Below are positions 1-8,806 of a DNA stretch of 52,010 nucleotides, piece after piece. The DNA comes from Verrucomicrobiota bacterium. Its GTDB lineage: Bacteria > Verrucomicrobiota > Verrucomicrobiia > Limisphaerales > JACDHS01. The stretch's first letter is position 1; each line of letters starts with the position of its first letter. A program made the translations under genes and the position numbers. The DNA is taken from the NCBI GenBank assembly GCA_013820875.1, contig JACDHS010000015.1, positions 1 to 52,010 on the forward strand. Reading direction: 5' to 3'. The notes under the pieces are model-generated. The model was not told the origin of the DNA, ran no database searches, and worked only from the letters and a program-made list of their open reading frames with translations.

Positions 1-2
1 TT

Positions 3-104
3 GGGCGCAAGGCTGACGGAATGCCAGGCTGGCTGACCATCTGGCGTGGCTGGCAGCGACTCATTTGGATGTGCGAAGGATTAGAAAGCCTTAAGGTAAA
101 CTAA
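3..104 (+). CDS. IS4-type transposase, C-terminal fragment (left edge)
   Basis: The reading frame is open from the window edge to a TAA at 102-104 and gives 33 residues containing GRKADGMPGW and IWRGWQRLIWM. This resembles the extreme C-terminus of IS4-family DDE transposases (G-R-K-x-D-G-x-P-G followed by an aromatic R-G-x-x-R-L segment). Only the tail is visible, so it is unknown whether the upstream gene is intact. The right end of the element would be expected within the next few tens of bases, but the matching terminal repeat lies outside the window. The family call rests on recognising the motif. Confidence 0.65.
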   Translation, partial: GRKADGMPGWLTIWRGWQRLIWMCEGLESLKVN

Positions 105-119
105 AAAGATGTGGGTAAT

Positions 120-144
120 GACAAGGGCTGGAAGCCTATCCTAC
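120..144. repeat. Partial copy of the GACAGGCTGGAAGCCTGTC-type repeat
   Basis: The string gggctggaagcctatcctac closely matches the left arm of the long hairpin at 19634-19669 (ggctggaagcctgtcctac). It lies just past the transposase fragment and overlaps the stop codon of the minus-strand gene ending at 141. It is probably an incomplete copy of a dispersed palindromic repeat. Confidence 0.45.
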
Positions 145-1550
145 TTCGACTGCGCCGCGTTCTTGATGCGGCTCACCAGCCATTTGTGTTTCCCGCGCGG
201 GGTTTTCTCGACCTCGGAGACTTCGCGAAAAACGATCCTGAAATCGTCCGCCAGCTTGCGCCGAATTCCTGATTCAATTTGCTGCAAACGGGAGGAATGA
301 AAACGTGGTCCCGGGACGTAACGAAACTCAGCGACGCCGGGTTGATCCTGGAAAAATTGCACAGCGTAAAGATCATCAAACACTGCGTCATGCATGTTGA
401 ACGCGGTTAAGGAAATGCGGCGACCGGTGTTGCTGACGAGGAATTCCTGTTCGCGGCCAGCTATTTCCACCGCGGCAGGCCAGGGGAATTCTTTATTATC
501 ATCTGTCGCAGCGGACAACCGAACATAATCCCCAGTGCGATACCGAACGAGCGGCATGACTAGATTATGAAAGGATGTTCCAATGACTTCCTGAAGCCCT
601 TCCGAATCAGGTGGACCGAATTCAACAAACCCATACTGCGGCCAAAAATAAAACAGTTCTGAGTCGCGCCCCTCACCAGCAAGAATCACGCGTTCGGAAT
701 GCCCATACCAACGATAAACACGCGCCTTAAAGACTCGTTCGAGAAGTCTTTTTTGTGGCAAAGTTAGTCGTTCGGAACCACATAAAACACCGCGAAGGGG
801 AACTCGCCATGTTTGTCCTGCTGTCTCCAGGAATTCGGCCAGTTGCAATGCGGCCGACGGATAGGCATGCAGCAGGTCAGGCTTAAATTTTTCAATCTGT
901 TCCAGGTATTCAGGAAGGCGGTCCTGGGTGAGATGATAGGAGGAGAGCATCAACCAATCGCGTGTCGCATCGTAACTTGAGATCTTTCCCTGCGCCTTGT
1001 CGCTCGTCACATGACCGCGAATGACGGCGAGGCGAGCGCCAGTGAAATAGCCGGCGCGCCGCCACATGGCTTCGAGGAATGCCTGCTCTTTCGGACGACT
1101 CACTCCTTTGTGCAAATAAAAACCCACCGGGACACCGGTTGAACCACCGGTCGTGATGTAAAGGCGGGAAGATTTGGGAAACGCCGATGAAACCATTTCC
1201 GGCAAATGATCTATCACCAGCCTTTTATCGAGCAGCGGACAATTCTGCAGATCGTCGGGCGACCTAATCCGCCAGTCAAAACCGGCTTCCGCAAAAGCCT
1301 TGCGGTAAAAGGAACAATGCTGACCCGCATCTTCCAAGGTTTTGCGGAGTTGCTCAAATTGGTATTCACGAATTTGGGCAGGAGACCATTTCTCACCCTC
1401 TTCCATCAGTGATTGGAACTCCGGAAAGTGTGCGCCCAACCGCACGCGCACCGGCAAGGAGCGATACATTCTCCCAATGGCACGCTTCGCACCCTGGGGC
1501 ATTCGCTCGTAAAGGGAGAGGAGCGGATAAAGACGATCCTCCAGGCTCAT
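141..1550 (-). CDS. PaaK/CapK-like adenylate-forming enzyme
   Basis: This 469-residue protein belongs to the phenylacetate-CoA-ligase-like branch of adenylate-forming enzymes. The ATP-binding loop is TTGGSTGVP at residues 133-141. A YGHSE segment sits near 285 and an RYRTGD motif near 340, the usual ATP-contacting aspartate region. Family members activate a carboxylic acid as an acyl-adenylate; those near capsule clusters are often called CapK and have unknown substrates. The start overlaps the stop of the upstream DUF362 gene by 4 bp, so the two are probably translationally coupled. Its place at the end of a glycosyltransferase cluster suggests a role in modifying the polysaccharide or its carrier, but the substrate cannot be read from sequence. 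Confidence 0.8.
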   Translation of the reverse strand: MSLEDRLYPLLSLYERMPQGAKRAIGRMYRSLPVRVRLGAHFPEFQSLMEEGEKWSPAQIREYQFEQLRKTLEDAGQHCSFYRKAFAEAGFDWRIRSPDDLQNCPLLDKRLVIDHLPEMVSSAFPKSSRLYITTGGSTGVPVGFYLHKGVSRPKEQAFLEAMWRRAGYFTGARLAVIRGHVTSDKAQGKISSYDATRDWLMLSSYHLTQDRLPEYLEQIEKFKPDLLHAYPSAALQLAEFLETAGQTWRVPLRGVLCGSERLTLPQKRLLERVFKARVYRWYGHSERVILAGEGRDSELFYFWPQYGFVEFGPPDSEGLQEVIGTSFHNLVMPLVRYRTGDYVRLSAATDDNKEFPWPAAVEIAGREQEFLVSNTGRRISLTAFNMHDAVFDDLYAVQFFQDQPGVAEFRYVPGPRFHSSRLQQIESGIRRKLADDFRIVFREVSEVEKTPRGKHKWLVSRIKNAAQSK

Positions 1551-2953
1551 GCAGAAAGAGACTTGGTTTGCTTTTCAATGGCACCTGTCCACCCGAAGTG
1601 CGGTTTGAAATGAAAGGTCTCTTCGATTGCATCCAGTTTGCCATTCCAGGCTGGATTGTTCGAAATCACCTGGATGTCTCCTGGAGAAAAATTAACAAAA
1701 CTCAACTCGCGCATGTTGAAACTATTTTTCAGCAAACGAATCTTTTGCCAGTCAAATCCCATCAAAGTCGCCGCCACACAATCAACTGCTACCGGGTGCG
1801 TCCCCGCAATGATGACACCGCACGGTTTGGGATCAGGCGCCATCGGCCCGTTCCCTTCGCCACCCACAATTCCATCCACCACAGCGAGATAACGGATCGG
1901 TTTAGTGCGACGTTTCCCCGCGCCATCGAAAAAGAAGAGGCATTTATTCAGATCGAGGACCATTCGCCAGCAAGTATCGTTGCCAAACCAGTTCCCGGAG
2001 CGAACCACTTTTTGCGTATCGCCAAAGTAAAGGCGCCCCAATTTTTTCAATGGCACAAAAAGGCGCGACAAGGTGGGCCGATTTTTCAACCAACGTTTTG
2101 CTGTCCCCATCAGCGAACGTTCCATGCGGGCCTTGGAGGTTGCCACCGGAAACTGATCGCCACCCTGTTCTGGCGTTCCTTCGGTATGATGCGGAAGCCA
2201 ATTCTTATTGGCATTAATGCCTACAAGATTTTTCAGCGCACAAGTCAAACCGACCTTCTTGTGTGTCTTCAGTTTGGGCAGGTTGATAAACACATCCGCA
2301 TCCATTGGCGTGCGACACAGCATGTATTCATGACGCGTGCCGGTGTGGCGCTCATTGGTTTCAGCCATGTCATAAGAGGCACCGTAAAGCTGGCCTTGCC
2401 CGGAAAACTCAACAAACTCGCTCGCCTCATTCAACTGCACGTGAGTGCTGCCGAGAGGATCGCCGGGTAACGACGTTTTCGAAACCGTCACCCCATCCAC
2501 CGCGTGCCATTCCTCCGGGCGCAGATCGAGCAATTCAATTTGCACGCCTGGGAAATCTTTACGGCACCGCGCCACCACCTCATCCAGACGGCAATACTCG
2601 CGCAACCTGGCAAACGAAGAATCCGTCTGCGGCGCATCACAAATGATAATTGAACCGCGACCTTGAAGCTTTTCCGCCACCCAACTTGTCACCTCTTCAA
2701 TGACGGCCGGATGGGTGACAACATGTTCCCATTGGTTTGGACCGGGATGGCGCTCGTCGTGTTCTTTGACCCAATTTGGTTTTAGCACCACGCGTTCGCC
2801 CGGTTGAATGACGAAATCCAAAGCCGACAAAGTTTGACGAACGACGTCCTTTACGACTGCGACATCGTAAGTAGCTGCCGATTTGAAAGCGGCAACACGA
2901 CTCTGTAAAAATTGTTTCTCCGGATGAAACACTGGGAGAAAACTATACATCAA
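1547..2953 (-). CDS. DUF362 domain protein
   Basis: This 468-residue protein carries DUF362 hallmarks: VVLKPNWV near residue 55, INLPKLKTHKKVGLTCALKN near residue 225, and a late GTHPVAVDCVAATLMGFD segment where a family-typical aspartate follows the HPVAVD motif. It has no CxxCxxC ferredoxin clusters, unlike many DUF362 proteins, so this version is iron-sulfur-free. There is no signal peptide. It overlaps the downstream PaaK-like gene by 4 bp, and the two probably act together. The biochemical function of the family is not established, and none is claimed. Confidence 0.8.
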   Translation of the reverse strand: MMYSFLPVFHPEKQFLQSRVAAFKSAATYDVAVVKDVVRQTLSALDFVIQPGERVVLKPNWVKEHDERHPGPNQWEHVVTHPAVIEEVTSWVAEKLQGRGSIIICDAPQTDSSFARLREYCRLDEVVARCRKDFPGVQIELLDLRPEEWHAVDGVTVSKTSLPGDPLGSTHVQLNEASEFVEFSGQGQLYGASYDMAETNERHTGTRHEYMLCRTPMDADVFINLPKLKTHKKVGLTCALKNLVGINANKNWLPHHTEGTPEQGGDQFPVATSKARMERSLMGTAKRWLKNRPTLSRLFVPLKKLGRLYFGDTQKVVRSGNWFGNDTCWRMVLDLNKCLFFFDGAGKRRTKPIRYLAVVDGIVGGEGNGPMAPDPKPCGVIIAGTHPVAVDCVAATLMGFDWQKIRLLKNSFNMRELSFVNFSPGDIQVISNNPAWNGKLDAIEETFHFKPHFGWTGAIEKQTKSLSA

Positions 2954-2995
2954 AAGGGCAAATTGTTGAGGTTTTTTGCAAAACAGGACCTTTGA

Positions 2996-4036
2996 TTAAC
3001 CGGTTAGCAAGAATTTTTGCCGAACCTGCCAGGGGGTCGCCTTTCGTCGCTGCTGGATGATTTTTCTTTTTTTCAGAATCTTGCGCAGGTTCTTCAGCAC
3101 GAAACTGTAGGCCTTCAATGAAGTGCGCTCAAACAGCAGCACATAACCAAAAATAGCGACTTGGCGGGGCACAATGTAGAAGAAATCTTTCAAAAGATTG
3201 ATGCCATCCTCGTTTTTCAAGAGCAACAGCAGATCATTTTTAACGGCATGGTATTTCATCTCCGGTGCAATCTTACGACGTAAGGAAAGATTTCCAGGTT
3301 TGAAATGGCGCGGATGAACTGCAACGCAACGTGCTTCGAAAACAGTCTTCCAACCGAAGATCTGCGCACGCCACGCTATGTCATGATCTTCCTTGTGCGC
3401 AAAAAACATGGAATCAAAGAACTCTCCATTCACTGAGATTTCATCAATCATTTTCCTGCGAAATAACGGTAAAGCACCATCGCAACCAAACACTTCACGT
3501 GATGCAGGAGTTACAGTCGATAACGGAGCACAGTGGAATCGAAGAATCGGATGACGGGAACGTGACATAAGAAGGCCGGCACCATCTACCGTGCAGTCCG
3601 GTTGCACCGGCTCACCCTGGAGCAACAATCCGCAAACGGTGCCCACCTGCGGATCCACTTCCATTCGGGCAACGGCTTTTTCGATGTAATCCGGCGGCAG
3701 AACCACATCGGGATTCACAAGCAACACCATTTCACTCTGGGTACTTGCGATGACTGAATTGTGCCCACCACAGAACCCAGTGTTGATTTCGCCGAATCGA
3801 ATAATAATCTGTCCGGAGAATTTCTTGAGAACCTCGCGAGTTCCATCCTGAGAAGCGTTGTCGTGAACTACTATGGAAAGCGGCCCGTAATTCTGGTTGA
3901 GCAAGGAGTTCACGCAAGCCTCGATGCACTGGGCATGATTCCAGGTGACTACCGAGGCAAGCACCCGAAAATCTTTGGACTGGTTCTCGTTGAAGTCAGC
4001 TCTGTTCACAAGATGGCAAAAAATTATCAGCCGCAA
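2996..4036 (-). CDS. Family 2 glycosyltransferase (rhamnosyltransferase-like)
   Basis: This 346-residue cytoplasmic GT-A fold enzyme starts its domain at VLASVVTWNHAQCIEAC near residue 26 and continues with VVHDNASQDGT (nucleotide site) and VLLVNPDVVLP, where NPDVV replaces the metal-binding DxD as in rhamnosyltransferase-type members. The C-terminal 80 residues are basic and hydrophobic and may touch the membrane. The first 25 residues are not conserved-looking, so an internal start is possible. It is divergent from the ligase-like gene at 4237 and runs toward the DUF362 gene 42 bp downstream. It would add a sugar to the growing repeat unit; donor and linkage are unknown. Confidence 0.85.
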   Translation of the reverse strand: MRLIIFCHLVNRADFNENQSKDFRVLASVVTWNHAQCIEACVNSLLNQNYGPLSIVVHDNASQDGTREVLKKFSGQIIIRFGEINTGFCGGHNSVIASTQSEMVLLVNPDVVLPPDYIEKAVARMEVDPQVGTVCGLLLQGEPVQPDCTVDGAGLLMSRSRHPILRFHCAPLSTVTPASREVFGCDGALPLFRRKMIDEISVNGEFFDSMFFAHKEDHDIAWRAQIFGWKTVFEARCVAVHPRHFKPGNLSLRRKIAPEMKYHAVKNDLLLLLKNEDGINLLKDFFYIVPRQVAIFGYVLLFERTSLKAYSFVLKNLRKILKKRKIIQQRRKATPWQVRQKFLLTG

Positions 4037-4117
4037 TTCGAGTCCGTTGCAATTAGCACCGGTTTACGTTGGAGGCAAGCGACAATGAATGTTTTACATA
4101 CAAAGAGCAGTGGCTCG

Positions 4118-4127
4118 CCCCCCCCCC
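4118..4127. repeat. C10 homopolymer in a divergent promoter region
   Basis: Ten consecutive C residues lie in the 200-bp gap between the minus-strand glycosyltransferase start (4036) and the plus-strand ligase-like start (4237). Mononucleotide tracts of this length are prone to slipped-strand mutation. Confidence 0.9.
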
Positions 4128-4236
4128 GTGAAGAGCCTCAAGATAAATAGTTGGTATTCAAAACTTCTGGCGCAATCGTTGGACCTGTGGAACCGTATTG
4201 GCTAGTGTGCATTAATTTGTCCTCACCTACCTTCAG

Positions 4237-5757
4237 ATGAATCATAATCAGATAAGGGCACTTTCGCTTTTAATTGGCGCCGCATTCTTTGCGGTTTGTA
4301 TTGGATATTCGGTCGCAGTAGAGCAGTACTTTTTACTTGCGCTCGCAACTTGTGGAGTGATTGGAACCATTCTCTTCCTGATGCCTGGCTATATTCCGTT
4401 GTTGGCATTTGGCCTACTCACCCCCTTTGCAATTCCTTTACCCTTCATCTGGGGGTTTCCTCCCGTCTTGTTCGTTTTGTTATTCTGCTTCCTGAAGAAG
4501 TCGTTTCGCGAAGGGTTGGCCCGCCATACGAATCAAAGGATTAATGTCATGATCGTACCATTTTGGATTTTCTTTGGATGGATCTTTATTCGTTACTGTA
4601 TGAATCCAGTCCTTCCCAACGCCGCTGGTTTCGGGGAAAATGTGACTGGTTTTCGGCCCTACCTTAATTATGGGATCTGCTTTGCGCTGGTAGCAACCCT
4701 TGGTTTTTTCATTCGGGTCCGTGCCGATATATCCAAGATGATCCGGTGGATGGCTTGGGTTTCACTTTTTCTCGTTTTACTACTTGTACCACTCATGTTT
4801 GTTCGAAGCATGGGCGTTGCGGCGGTGCTGCAATATTTAGGTCTTTATGTCGACATGTACGACAACGGGGTTTTTCGATTCGTTGTTCTTCCATTTTTTG
4901 GAATCATCCTTGTTTCACTAAGCCTGTTACCTGAACTGCTCCAAATCAGAACTACATTTCGATGGTTTCTACTCAGCATCGGCGGGTTGGCAGTGGTGTT
5001 GGGAGGAAGCCGCAGTGGTTTGCTAATGGCTAGCGCTGTCGTCCTCGTCATTCCGTTGCTGCAGAGGAATTTTCGAAAGTTCACCGTAATTCTAGTTGCC
5101 ATTGGTGCATTTTTTACCGCGGCGTATTTCGTAGGCGAGAAGGTTGGTCGTGGTGATGCGGCGGTGTTGCGCGTGCTGGCACTTGTCAGTCCGAAGGTTG
5201 CCGAGAGCACACAGGCTGCCGGAACGTGGGAATTCCGGGAAATACGCTGGAGAAGGGCTTGGATGGAAATTCAAAATCGACCGCTCGTTGGCAGAGGCTA
5301 CGGCGGAGTTGAGAATGCGTTTATTTGGAGTAACTGGAGTAACTTCGAAGATGCTCGGGTGGAAATTGATATCGCCTCAGGCGGTGTACACAATGGGTAC
5401 ATTGCCTGTGCGCTGATCTTCGGAATTCCTGCTGCACTGTTGTTCATTGGTATTCTAGCTTGGACAATTTGGCGCAATGCCAAAATGGCGATGAGAGAGA
5501 CCTCTGATTCTTTTTCAAAAAACATTCATGCCTTCGTGTGCGTGAACCTCATTGCTTATGCATTAACTATTTATATTGGCACGGATTTAAACAACCCGAT
5601 GCTTTGGTTCCTAATGGCGCTTGGCGTTTTAATGGAGCGAGTGAAGCGTGCTAAATCGTCGCGATTGCCGCCCAAAGAAGCTGTTGTGCCCAATCGCACT
5701 CCTTTGCACGGAGCGCTCAATACGGGTGGGGCGGGTTCTGCCCGAGCCATCGTTTGA
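4237..5757 (+). CDS. O-antigen ligase / polymerase-like membrane protein
   Basis: This 506-residue protein has about eleven hydrophobic segments and resembles the Wzy/O-antigen ligase (Wzy_C) family. Support includes GGSRSGLLMASAVVL in a membrane segment, a following extra-membrane stretch with RPLVGRGYGGVENAF, and VHNGYIACALIFGIP, the histidine-containing region typical of the large periplasmic loop. Such proteins polymerise repeat units or transfer glycan to an acceptor on the periplasmic face. It is the only plus-strand gene in the glycan cluster. Its last 41 bases overlap the 3' end of the minus-strand glycosyltransferase at 5717. Ligase and polymerase cannot be distinguished from sequence. 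Confidence 0.8.
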   Translation: MNHNQIRALSLLIGAAFFAVCIGYSVAVEQYFLLALATCGVIGTILFLMPGYIPLLAFGLLTPFAIPLPFIWGFPPVLFVLLFCFLKKSFREGLARHTNQRINVMIVPFWIFFGWIFIRYCMNPVLPNAAGFGENVTGFRPYLNYGICFALVATLGFFIRVRADISKMIRWMAWVSLFLVLLLVPLMFVRSMGVAAVLQYLGLYVDMYDNGVFRFVVLPFFGIILVSLSLLPELLQIRTTFRWFLLSIGGLAVVLGGSRSGLLMASAVVLVIPLLQRNFRKFTVILVAIGAFFTAAYFVGEKVGRGDAAVLRVLALVSPKVAESTQAAGTWEFREIRWRRAWMEIQNRPLVGRGYGGVENAFIWSNWSNFEDARVEIDIASGGVHNGYIACALIFGIPAALLFIGILAWTIWRNAKMAMRETSDSFSKNIHAFVCVNLIAYALTIYIGTDLNNPMLWFLMALGVLMERVKRAKSSRLPPKEAVVPNRTPLHGALNTGGAGSARAIV

Positions 5758-6523
5758 TTCGACGGACTTCCCTTCTGATCCAGCGGATCCGACGTAAAGG
5801 ATCTGTATAAATGTAAAAGCGGCTACGCAGCTCCCCCAAAGAAAAATGCGATTTTCCGTAGATTCGCCGAATACGGAGAAACTCCTGAAACTGTTTGACC
5901 TGATTTGCATCCGTAATAGACCCGGGACGTCTGCGGTAATAGGCTAGTACATGCGGGATGGGAACGCATCGATAATGGTGCATAGCTCGCACCAGCCATT
6001 CATAATCCATCGCATATTTATTCGATACATCGAGCAAACCGACCTTTTCGTAGACACTTCGGTGGACGAAAGTCGCGGCTTGATTGATTCCGGTACGGTA
6101 TCCTAAGAGGTCGTCGAGGTTATAGTCCCATCCTGGGACGGTTTGTTCCACTGTTCCGTCGTAACGGAGGATGATTTGGTCTCCTGAAAAGATTCTGACG
6201 TCGGAGTAGCGCGCAGCATACTCCAAAAAAACTTTACATGCATCCGGTGAGAGCATGTCATCCGCGTTAAGCCAAATGATCCAGTCCGCTTTGCTGCGGA
6301 GAATACCCTTATTCACTGCGTCCGATAACCCTTTGTCGGGCTCCGAACTCCACTTAATTCCTGAGGCTGCTCGCAAAAGTTCCACGGTGCCATCGGTTGA
6401 ACCTCCGTCCACGATTAGATGCTCCAACTGGTCAGAGTCGAAACCTTGAGCACGCACAGACTCCAAGTTTTGAAGGATGAAATTCTGACAGTTGAACGAA
6501 GGCGTGATAACAGAGAAAATCAT
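5717..6523 (-). CDS. Family 2 glycosyltransferase
   Basis: This compact 268-residue GT-A enzyme begins at FSVITPSFNCQNFI. It has HLIVDGGSTDGT near residue 37 and WIIWLNADDMLSP near residue 82, where NADD stands for the metal-binding motif. A YRTGINQAATFVHRSVY segment and YAMDYEWLVRA follow, as in WcaA-like enzymes. The start overlaps the upstream glycosyltransferase by 4 bp (6520-6523), showing co-translation. It probably adds one sugar in repeat-unit assembly at the inner membrane. Confidence 0.85.
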   Translation of the reverse strand: MIFSVITPSFNCQNFILQNLESVRAQGFDSDQLEHLIVDGGSTDGTVELLRAASGIKWSSEPDKGLSDAVNKGILRSKADWIIWLNADDMLSPDACKVFLEYAARYSDVRIFSGDQIILRYDGTVEQTVPGWDYNLDDLLGYRTGINQAATFVHRSVYEKVGLLDVSNKYAMDYEWLVRAMHHYRCVPIPHVLAYYRRRPGSITDANQVKQFQEFLRIRRIYGKSHFSLGELRSRFYIYTDPLRRIRWIRREVRRIKRWLGQNPPHPY

Positions 6524-7620
6524 CTGTGCCCCTCCGCATACTGGCCCTTAAGGCAAGCATCAAAGGCATCAATCAGCCTGTGCCAAGGCCATTCCTTAGC
6601 AGTGTCCAACCCGCTCCTGATAAGACGCTCTCGCAACTCCTTGTTGGCGTGCACTTCTTCTATAGCTGCGGCCAAATCTTCGGGCCGATCCGAAGTAACG
6701 ATTAGGCAGTTATACCGATCTTTGCAAAAATCCCTGATCCCTCCTGAGTCAGTAGTTACAACCGGCGTTCCACAGGCCATTGCTTCAAGAAGGGGAAGAC
6801 CGAAACCTTCCATTGCAGAGGTTGAAACAAAACAGGAAGCACGTCTGTAGAGGTCCGCCAGCTCATAATCATTACGTGATGCAGTCGCTTCAAGGTCTAA
6901 ATCATCTACCCTGAACAGCGTGGGACTGTGGGACGCCACGAGAAATCGGCTACTTAGACGTTTGTTTAATGCTCGTGCCGTGGCAGCAAATAAATCAAAC
7001 CGTTTAATCGGGTTGCTATTCCCGATCGCCATGACAAAAGGCTGAGCATTGCCTGGCTCGCACTTCACAGAATCAGGATGAAAGATACCGGTGTCGACGC
7101 CCAGCGGAGCAATCATTGAGTTCACACTGTGCTGTTCGCGAAGCATTTGAGCCGTCCATCGGGAATTGGTGACACATTCCACGCGTAAGTGATAGGTCAG
7201 TCTGGCCGCTATCGTTCTAACCTTTTTCAACCACGCCGATCCTTGTCCATACGCGCCAAAGGCAAGAGGTTCATAATGCTGAACAAAATACAATCCCCGG
7301 TCACAGCGCCCGATAGCCTTACTGAATCGCACGGAGTAGGCGGTCATGAAAGCATTGGCGATAGCGACGTCCACCCGGGGCGGCAACCCAAACGCCAGCT
7401 GCACTTTTTTAATCAGGCCACCTAAAAGGCTATCACCCGCATCGCTGCCGACGATATGCACGTTTACTCCTGGATCAAGTGGGAAAAAGGGGCTGTGGCG
7501 CCCACGAGGAACTACAAACGATACATTATAATCCCGAGCTGCCAGTCCATTCGCCAGGACCGTAAGAACGCGGATTCCTCCACTGCTATCGAATCGAGAA
7601 ATCGGAATGGCTACGTTCAT
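6520..7620 (-). CDS. Family 4 (GT-B) glycosyltransferase
   Basis: This 366-residue retaining glycosyltransferase has an N-terminal acceptor domain beginning MNVAIPISRFDSSGGIRVLT. Its C-terminal donor domain includes FVMAIGNSNPIKRFDL near residue 195 and SAMEGFGLPLLEAMACGTPV near residue 270; the glutamates there bind the sugar-nucleotide. It overlaps the next gene by 4 bp and lies 168 bp downstream of the GT4 gene at 7789. The gap shows nothing clear. It is part of the minus-strand glycan operon. Confidence 0.88.
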   Translation of the reverse strand: MNVAIPISRFDSSGGIRVLTVLANGLAARDYNVSFVVPRGRHSPFFPLDPGVNVHIVGSDAGDSLLGGLIKKVQLAFGLPPRVDVAIANAFMTAYSVRFSKAIGRCDRGLYFVQHYEPLAFGAYGQGSAWLKKVRTIAARLTYHLRVECVTNSRWTAQMLREQHSVNSMIAPLGVDTGIFHPDSVKCEPGNAQPFVMAIGNSNPIKRFDLFAATARALNKRLSSRFLVASHSPTLFRVDDLDLEATASRNDYELADLYRRASCFVSTSAMEGFGLPLLEAMACGTPVVTTDSGGIRDFCKDRYNCLIVTSDRPEDLAAAIEEVHANKELRERLIRSGLDTAKEWPWHRLIDAFDACLKGQYAEGHR

Positions 7621-7788
7621 TAAAAGGGACGCCTATTGTACACCAGTTCACAATGGCTGCCAATTCAAAGCGAACCAATGCAGGCTGTTGCCTTGTGGAT
7701 GAGAAAAGTAGAAAAACGTATAGGGTTTAAATACCAGCCAAGGGTAGCAAAATTGGGGGTGCCATCTTGTTGTGAAAATTTCAAGTAA

Positions 7789-8805
7789 TCAGTCTTTTTG
7801 AAGGCTCCGGTAGATCCCCTGCAGCCGAGCTGCCACTGACGGCCAACTAAACTCCTTTGAAAGTCTGGTTGGCTTTGCCTCGTGCCAACAACCCTGAAGT
7901 GTTCTGACAACTTGGTCTAAAGACGGATATGACACTTGAGGCAGATCTTTGAACAATGGATCGCGCGTGTAAGCTGCGCGCTGCAAGAGAACCGGTTTCC
8001 GAGCAGCCATTGCTTCAAGAACACTTATAGGCTGCGTCTCTGAGGCACTCAGCAAGGCGACCATTCTGGAAGCATCGTAAGCAGATTGCAGCAGTGGGTC
8101 ATGATTGTTCAGGTTTTGGAGCCATCGACCGCCGAATTCTGCATTGGCTTGAACCGCCCTGTCTACTTCCGCTCCATAATCTTTCTCTCCTGGCAATACT
8201 GGGCCAAGTAAGACGAGAGGCAATTTCAACGCATTGCAAGCTTGAGCCAGCAGCAGCTGTCCTTTCCGTCTTTGAATTGCTCCAACACATAGAACGAAGG
8301 GCGATGCGCCATAGCGGTCCTGCCACGGCTTTGGACTCAAATGATAAAATTCCGGTGCAATGCCGTGAGGGATCACCTCGATCCGCCCCTTATCGACGCC
8401 GTAGATTACGTGGGCTGCTTCAGCATCAGCTTTCGTGGCAGTGACAATTCGTTGCGCATTCACGACTGCGTTATAGCGTGAACTTCTCCGAAGCACTTGA
8501 GAGTTTAAGTACTGTCGGATTGCGGCAGACCACATACATATGGCACTGGAATCACTGCCAAAAAGCAGAGTGATAATATATGGGCGACGCGCTTCCCGTA
8601 CGAGTTCCACCACCTGTGCTAAATAAGAGGGCAACCCGATGAAATGATAGATATCCGCAGGCGGCTCCTTTGTCGTCCAATCGAACAATTCGGCGCGAAT
8701 GTCGCCCCCAAGGGCAGAAAGCGTCTCGAATGTGCGCAGCGCCTGGACCTGGAGCCCTCCTGTCATCAGGTTCATGGGATATTCCGGCACGATGCAGACC
8801 CGCAT
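7789..8805 (-). CDS. Family 4-like glycosyltransferase
   Basis: The start is taken at MRVCIVPEYPMN (8805) because the frame upstream overlaps the methyltransferase gene and has no family similarity; this leaves one base between the two genes. The 338-residue protein has an N-terminal GGLQVQALRTFETL segment and a donor domain with FVLCVGAIQRRKGQLLLAQA and SASETQPISVLEAMAARKP. These match the GT-B phosphate-binding lysine and the E-x7-E region, although the usual EGFG is replaced by ETQPIS. It likely uses a nucleotide sugar on a lipid-linked intermediate. Confidence 0.82.
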   Translation of the reverse strand: MRVCIVPEYPMNLMTGGLQVQALRTFETLSALGGDIRAELFDWTTKEPPADIYHFIGLPSYLAQVVELVREARRPYIITLLFGSDSSAICMWSAAIRQYLNSQVLRRSSRYNAVVNAQRIVTATKADAEAAHVIYGVDKGRIEVIPHGIAPEFYHLSPKPWQDRYGASPFVLCVGAIQRRKGQLLLAQACNALKLPLVLLGPVLPGEKDYGAEVDRAVQANAEFGGRWLQNLNNHDPLLQSAYDASRMVALLSASETQPISVLEAMAARKPVLLQRAAYTRDPLFKDLPQVSYPSLDQVVRTLQGCWHEAKPTRLSKEFSWPSVAARLQGIYRSLQKD

Positions 8806-8806
8806 A

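Noticed and set aside
1409-2470. 353-codon plus-strand open frame
   Set aside because: Antisense to the DUF362 gene; composition (many His, Arg, Phe and Gln, no domain) is that of a shadow frame in GC-rich DNA.
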